From Chamaelirium japonicum (lineage: Eukaryota; Streptophyta; Magnoliopsida; Liliales; Melanthiaceae): a stretch of 64,000 bases of DNA. Under the pieces are notes generated by a model. It searched no databases, had not been told where the DNA came from, and saw nothing but the letters and a program-made list of their open reading frames with translations. Below are positions 61,475 through 64,000 of the stretch, in pieces (position 1 is the first letter of the stretch; each line of letters begins with the position of its first letter). Location of the stretch: contig OX393549.1 of NCBI GenBank assembly GCA_947650365.1, positions 97,191,014-97,255,013 of the forward strand. Reading direction: 5' to 3'. The position numbers and the translations under genes are program-made.

Positions 61475-63989
61475 CTAACTGTCAGTCACGAGCAAGTTTA
61501 TTTGCGCGACAAAAGAAGAACTGTCCACCTTGAAATCCTCCAGGCTTGCACAGAACTCAACACGATCAGTTGACCACCAATCTTGGAGGGCACCAAAACC
61601 TGCGTCTTGAAAGGACTCCAGCGTCAACCTGATGTACTGCCGATAACTTGCAAGAAGAAACTCTGAAACTCTGCTCCTCGGCCTTAAACTCGGGCGGGGT
61701 GCCTCAGAGTACGTGGGCAAAACCTTCCCCTCCACTATGGTCGCCACGGGAGCTGCCTTCGTCGATGAGGTCGGCAAAACTGGGGGAACTGCCACCACTG
61801 CTGCAATAATCGTCTCCTCCACCAAGCTCGAGAGGATGGCGATCGGAGAATGTCGCCTGTCGACACTCGAAACTTCGGCCTCCTCATGAAAAGACAAAGC
61901 CTCAACGTCGATGCCATCTAGATCGATATCGCCACTAGAAAAGTTCTCCCTGCAAAGCCCGAGAAGGTCTAGATCATCCGGAGGAACGTCTAGCCCGCAC
62001 TTCCCAGGCACTTCCTTTGCGGCCCCAGTAGACGAATGCCCGTGAGATGCTTTCAAAGAGTTCGCCTCATACTCCACTACTACAATGGAATCTGTCCGCA
62101 AGAAACACGCTACTCAGCATAATGGAACCCCCTGAAGTCGGAAAGGAAGTAAAATAAGAAGAACTTCATGCATACCTGCAAGGTCAGACAAAGCTGCCCC
62201 AGATGGAGGGATTACCTTATCTCCTAAAAGGTCGGGCTCCTCGACATCCTCGACCGGATAAGGAACCCTCAAAGTCACCCCACGGGGAATGCACACCTTT
62301 CATCTCTTGGATGGGGCACTCTCAATAGCTGTCTTGGGAGAAAGGACAGCCCTGGGGCATTCGTAATATCGGCTTCTAACACGAGAACCGAAGAGGGAAC
62401 CCGATGGGCACTGGAGAGATAACTGTAACTCTTCTCGGTCATCTGAATCCCCAACCGGAGGCGACGATCCACCAATCCCGCTGTAAGGTCAAAGCTAAAA
62501 CTTTTAAACTCGCTACTTGCCAGAACATCAACCGGGAGACTCGCAAGTAATGGAGATACTCGCTCTTCAATCCACTTGCAGTAACTTGGAGTGGCGACGT
62601 CCCGAGACCCCGACTTGGTCCCAAGAAAGAAGCTACTGCTAGTCAGCCAAGCATAAAGAGAAGCCCAGAGGCGATAACCCTCCTACGGGCTGATACACCC
62701 TTGCAACCGCTACGGCATACCAGGTACCTTCTGCCGAAATCCCTGCTGGCGAGCAAAGTGGTGAGGGAAGTACTGTTCCACCTCCATTATATCCCCTCGG
62801 CGCCAAACCAAGTAGCCGGGGCGACAGCTGACCATGTTCCAATACAAGCCATCCGAGAGCTCCCCGTTGTCATGGACCGTCGACCTCTCTAAAGGTAGCA
62901 CTGAGTGCTCCGACGTAAACTCGAAGTCTGTGTTTCCCATCCTCCACAAAAGAGTTCGAGCACACTCCTTCGGGCGTTCCCAGCTGATAAAGGCATTCAG
63001 TATTCCTCCTATGCCTGGCAAGAATGGCAGGTCGGCTGGGTGCCCACGTCTGGCGAAAATCCCTTTTGGAAAGTGAAGAGCCATCCAGCCATACAGATAG
63101 TGTAGAGGACTAAAGGCATTAGATCGGCCGAGCTCCCCTTTGGCGTTGTCCGAACTGGACAAGCTCAAGTAAGTACAACTAAGCCCCTGGTACAAGGCAC
63201 ATAAGATTGCCGGAGCCAGATTGACGAGCTCCCCCCTCGCCATCCGAGACGCTGCAAGAAAGGTCCCTGGACGGATGGCCTCGCTGGTACAAGGAAGCAC
63301 GAACCGACAAAGGAAGATGACCAACCTGGCGGCTCGGTAAACTGCTCGTTGTCATGCCTAAGATCGAGAATCTCTCAGGGGCTCTATCTCCCCTACATTG
63401 AATGCCTCACTCGGGCCAAAGACTCAATAGGCCTCACAAAGGAACACAGCGGAGGCCTATTCATCTGGACAATCTTCCACATCGGGTGAGCTGAAGGTGT
63501 CGGGGACCTGTACTCGCCTCTGAACCAGAAATCGACCCAAGAAGAATGGCGAACTCGGTCCGACTGATCCTGCGCTACGATGATGGCGTATGCCTTGAAC
63601 AAGAGAAGGCAGGAGCTCGGGGCAAAGCTGCTATCTAGCAAATCCTTCAAAGTTGGTACCTTTTCTTGATAATAGTTTCACACCTCGGGGCATCCAGAAA
63701 CGATGTGGACGTCGTGGAGGGAGATCCCAATTTCTCCCGTTCCAGTGAGAAAAGTGTTGGTATCCGGGCACCAGAGTTCGCAGAGAGCTCGATACATCCC
63801 CTCAGGGCGACTGTATTCTCGGTGAGCTAGCGCTAGAAACTTAGCCAACGACTTCATCTCAGGTTCCGCCTTGAAGATTTCGGAGAGCTCGCTCATCCAC
63901 TCACGAAAACCGTAGAGGTACTGGACGTCCCCCCGAGGCCAGGAGTCGATACCCCATCGGGTCAAGCGGGAGAAGATCTTCGAAGCCAC
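61475..63989 (-). CDS. Antisense ORF remnants with plant mobile domain
   Basis: Between pol and the missing 3' LTR, frames on the opposite strand carry a conserved-looking coding region: 63678-63989 (DVQYLYGFREWMSELSE and the GEIGISLHDVHIVSGCPE motif of plant-mobile-domain proteins), 63393-63650, 62710-63324 (LVNLAPAILCALYQGLS, HYLYGWMALHFPKG) and 61475-62101 (acidic, Ser/Pro-rich tail). Antisense extra ORFs with this domain are known in Tat-lineage gypsy elements. Remnants lie in separate, broken blocks. Its function in the element is not known to me; it is presumed transposase-derived. Confidence 0.65.
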
Positions 63990-64000
63990 TACCGGTATGG

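Larger units (their letters stand above)
42745..64000 (+). mobile_element. Tat-lineage Ty3/gypsy element, runs off the window
   Basis: Large element with 5' LTR 42745-44879 (2135 bp, TGTAGACACA...CATACA). A probable primer-binding site (CTGGCTCGCCCGGTGGG) begins at 44885. Then come gag (about 44949-46620), and protease, reverse transcriptase, RNase H and integrase (about 55555-60874). A typical post-pol passage follows near 60900-60975, then antisense ORF remnants (61475-63989). It is split by the complete TR-GAG element at 47370-55549. Gag and pol resemble the Tat/Retand group, and the antisense ORF supports this. It is broken, with many breaks in coding parts. The 3' LTR is outside the window, so age cannot be read from LTRs. 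Confidence 0.85.

Overview
The window is nuclear DNA of a flowering plant. The evidence is one complete 13-exon plant sulfate-transporter gene surrounded by Ty1/copia and Ty3/gypsy LTR retrotransposons (including a Tat-lineage gypsy with an antisense plant-mobile-domain ORF), a TRIM, a tRNA-derived SINE and hAT-, Harbinger- and Mutator-type non-autonomous DNA elements. I cannot fix the species. Only one host gene looks functional: a group-1 sulfate transporter (SULTR1-type, minus strand, CDS 13451-20052, 659 codons). Everything else is transposon, fossil or intergenic sequence.

Layout. 1-8927: fragments of an old copia element on the minus strand, split by a young non-autonomous gypsy element (2241-7346, 1210-bp LTRs, target duplication ATAAG) and bordered by three copies of another copia-type LTR, one next to a long (TA)n tract. 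8928-13030: intergenic DNA and a decayed copia element (10231-about 13030). 13451-20350: the SULTR1 gene with a likely leader exon and TATA box; its introns carry a complete TRIM (15359-15722) and a Harbinger-like element with a probable solo LTR inside. 20350-25478: intergenic DNA with a nest of SINE inside Harbinger inside hAT (23089-23884), a palindromic MITE and a long-TIR element. 25479-27452: solo LTR of the same Tat-gypsy family found at the right. 27453-30477: repeats, a (TA)n tract and a three-unit tandem repeat. 30478-36950: a very young copia element with nearly identical 1121-bp LTRs. 38260-39990: an old copia relic. 41227-42191: two MITEs. 42745-64000: a Tat-lineage gypsy element running off the window, with 5' LTR, gag, pol and antisense ORF.

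The most unusual object sits inside that last element: a younger, complete LTR-gag-LTR (TR-GAG-like) element at 47370-55549 with 613-bp LTRs and target duplication GAGAC. Between its gag and 3' LTR it carries four different tandem-repeat arrays, one made of about 19 GC-rich hairpins, followed by an intronless piece of a host APS reductase (APR) gene. APR and SULTR1 both belong to sulfate assimilation, but the APR piece arrived inside a mobile element, so the proximity is probably chance.

Method limits: homology calls are by eye from protein motifs and nucleotide repeats. LTR differences were counted by hand, so ages are only relative.
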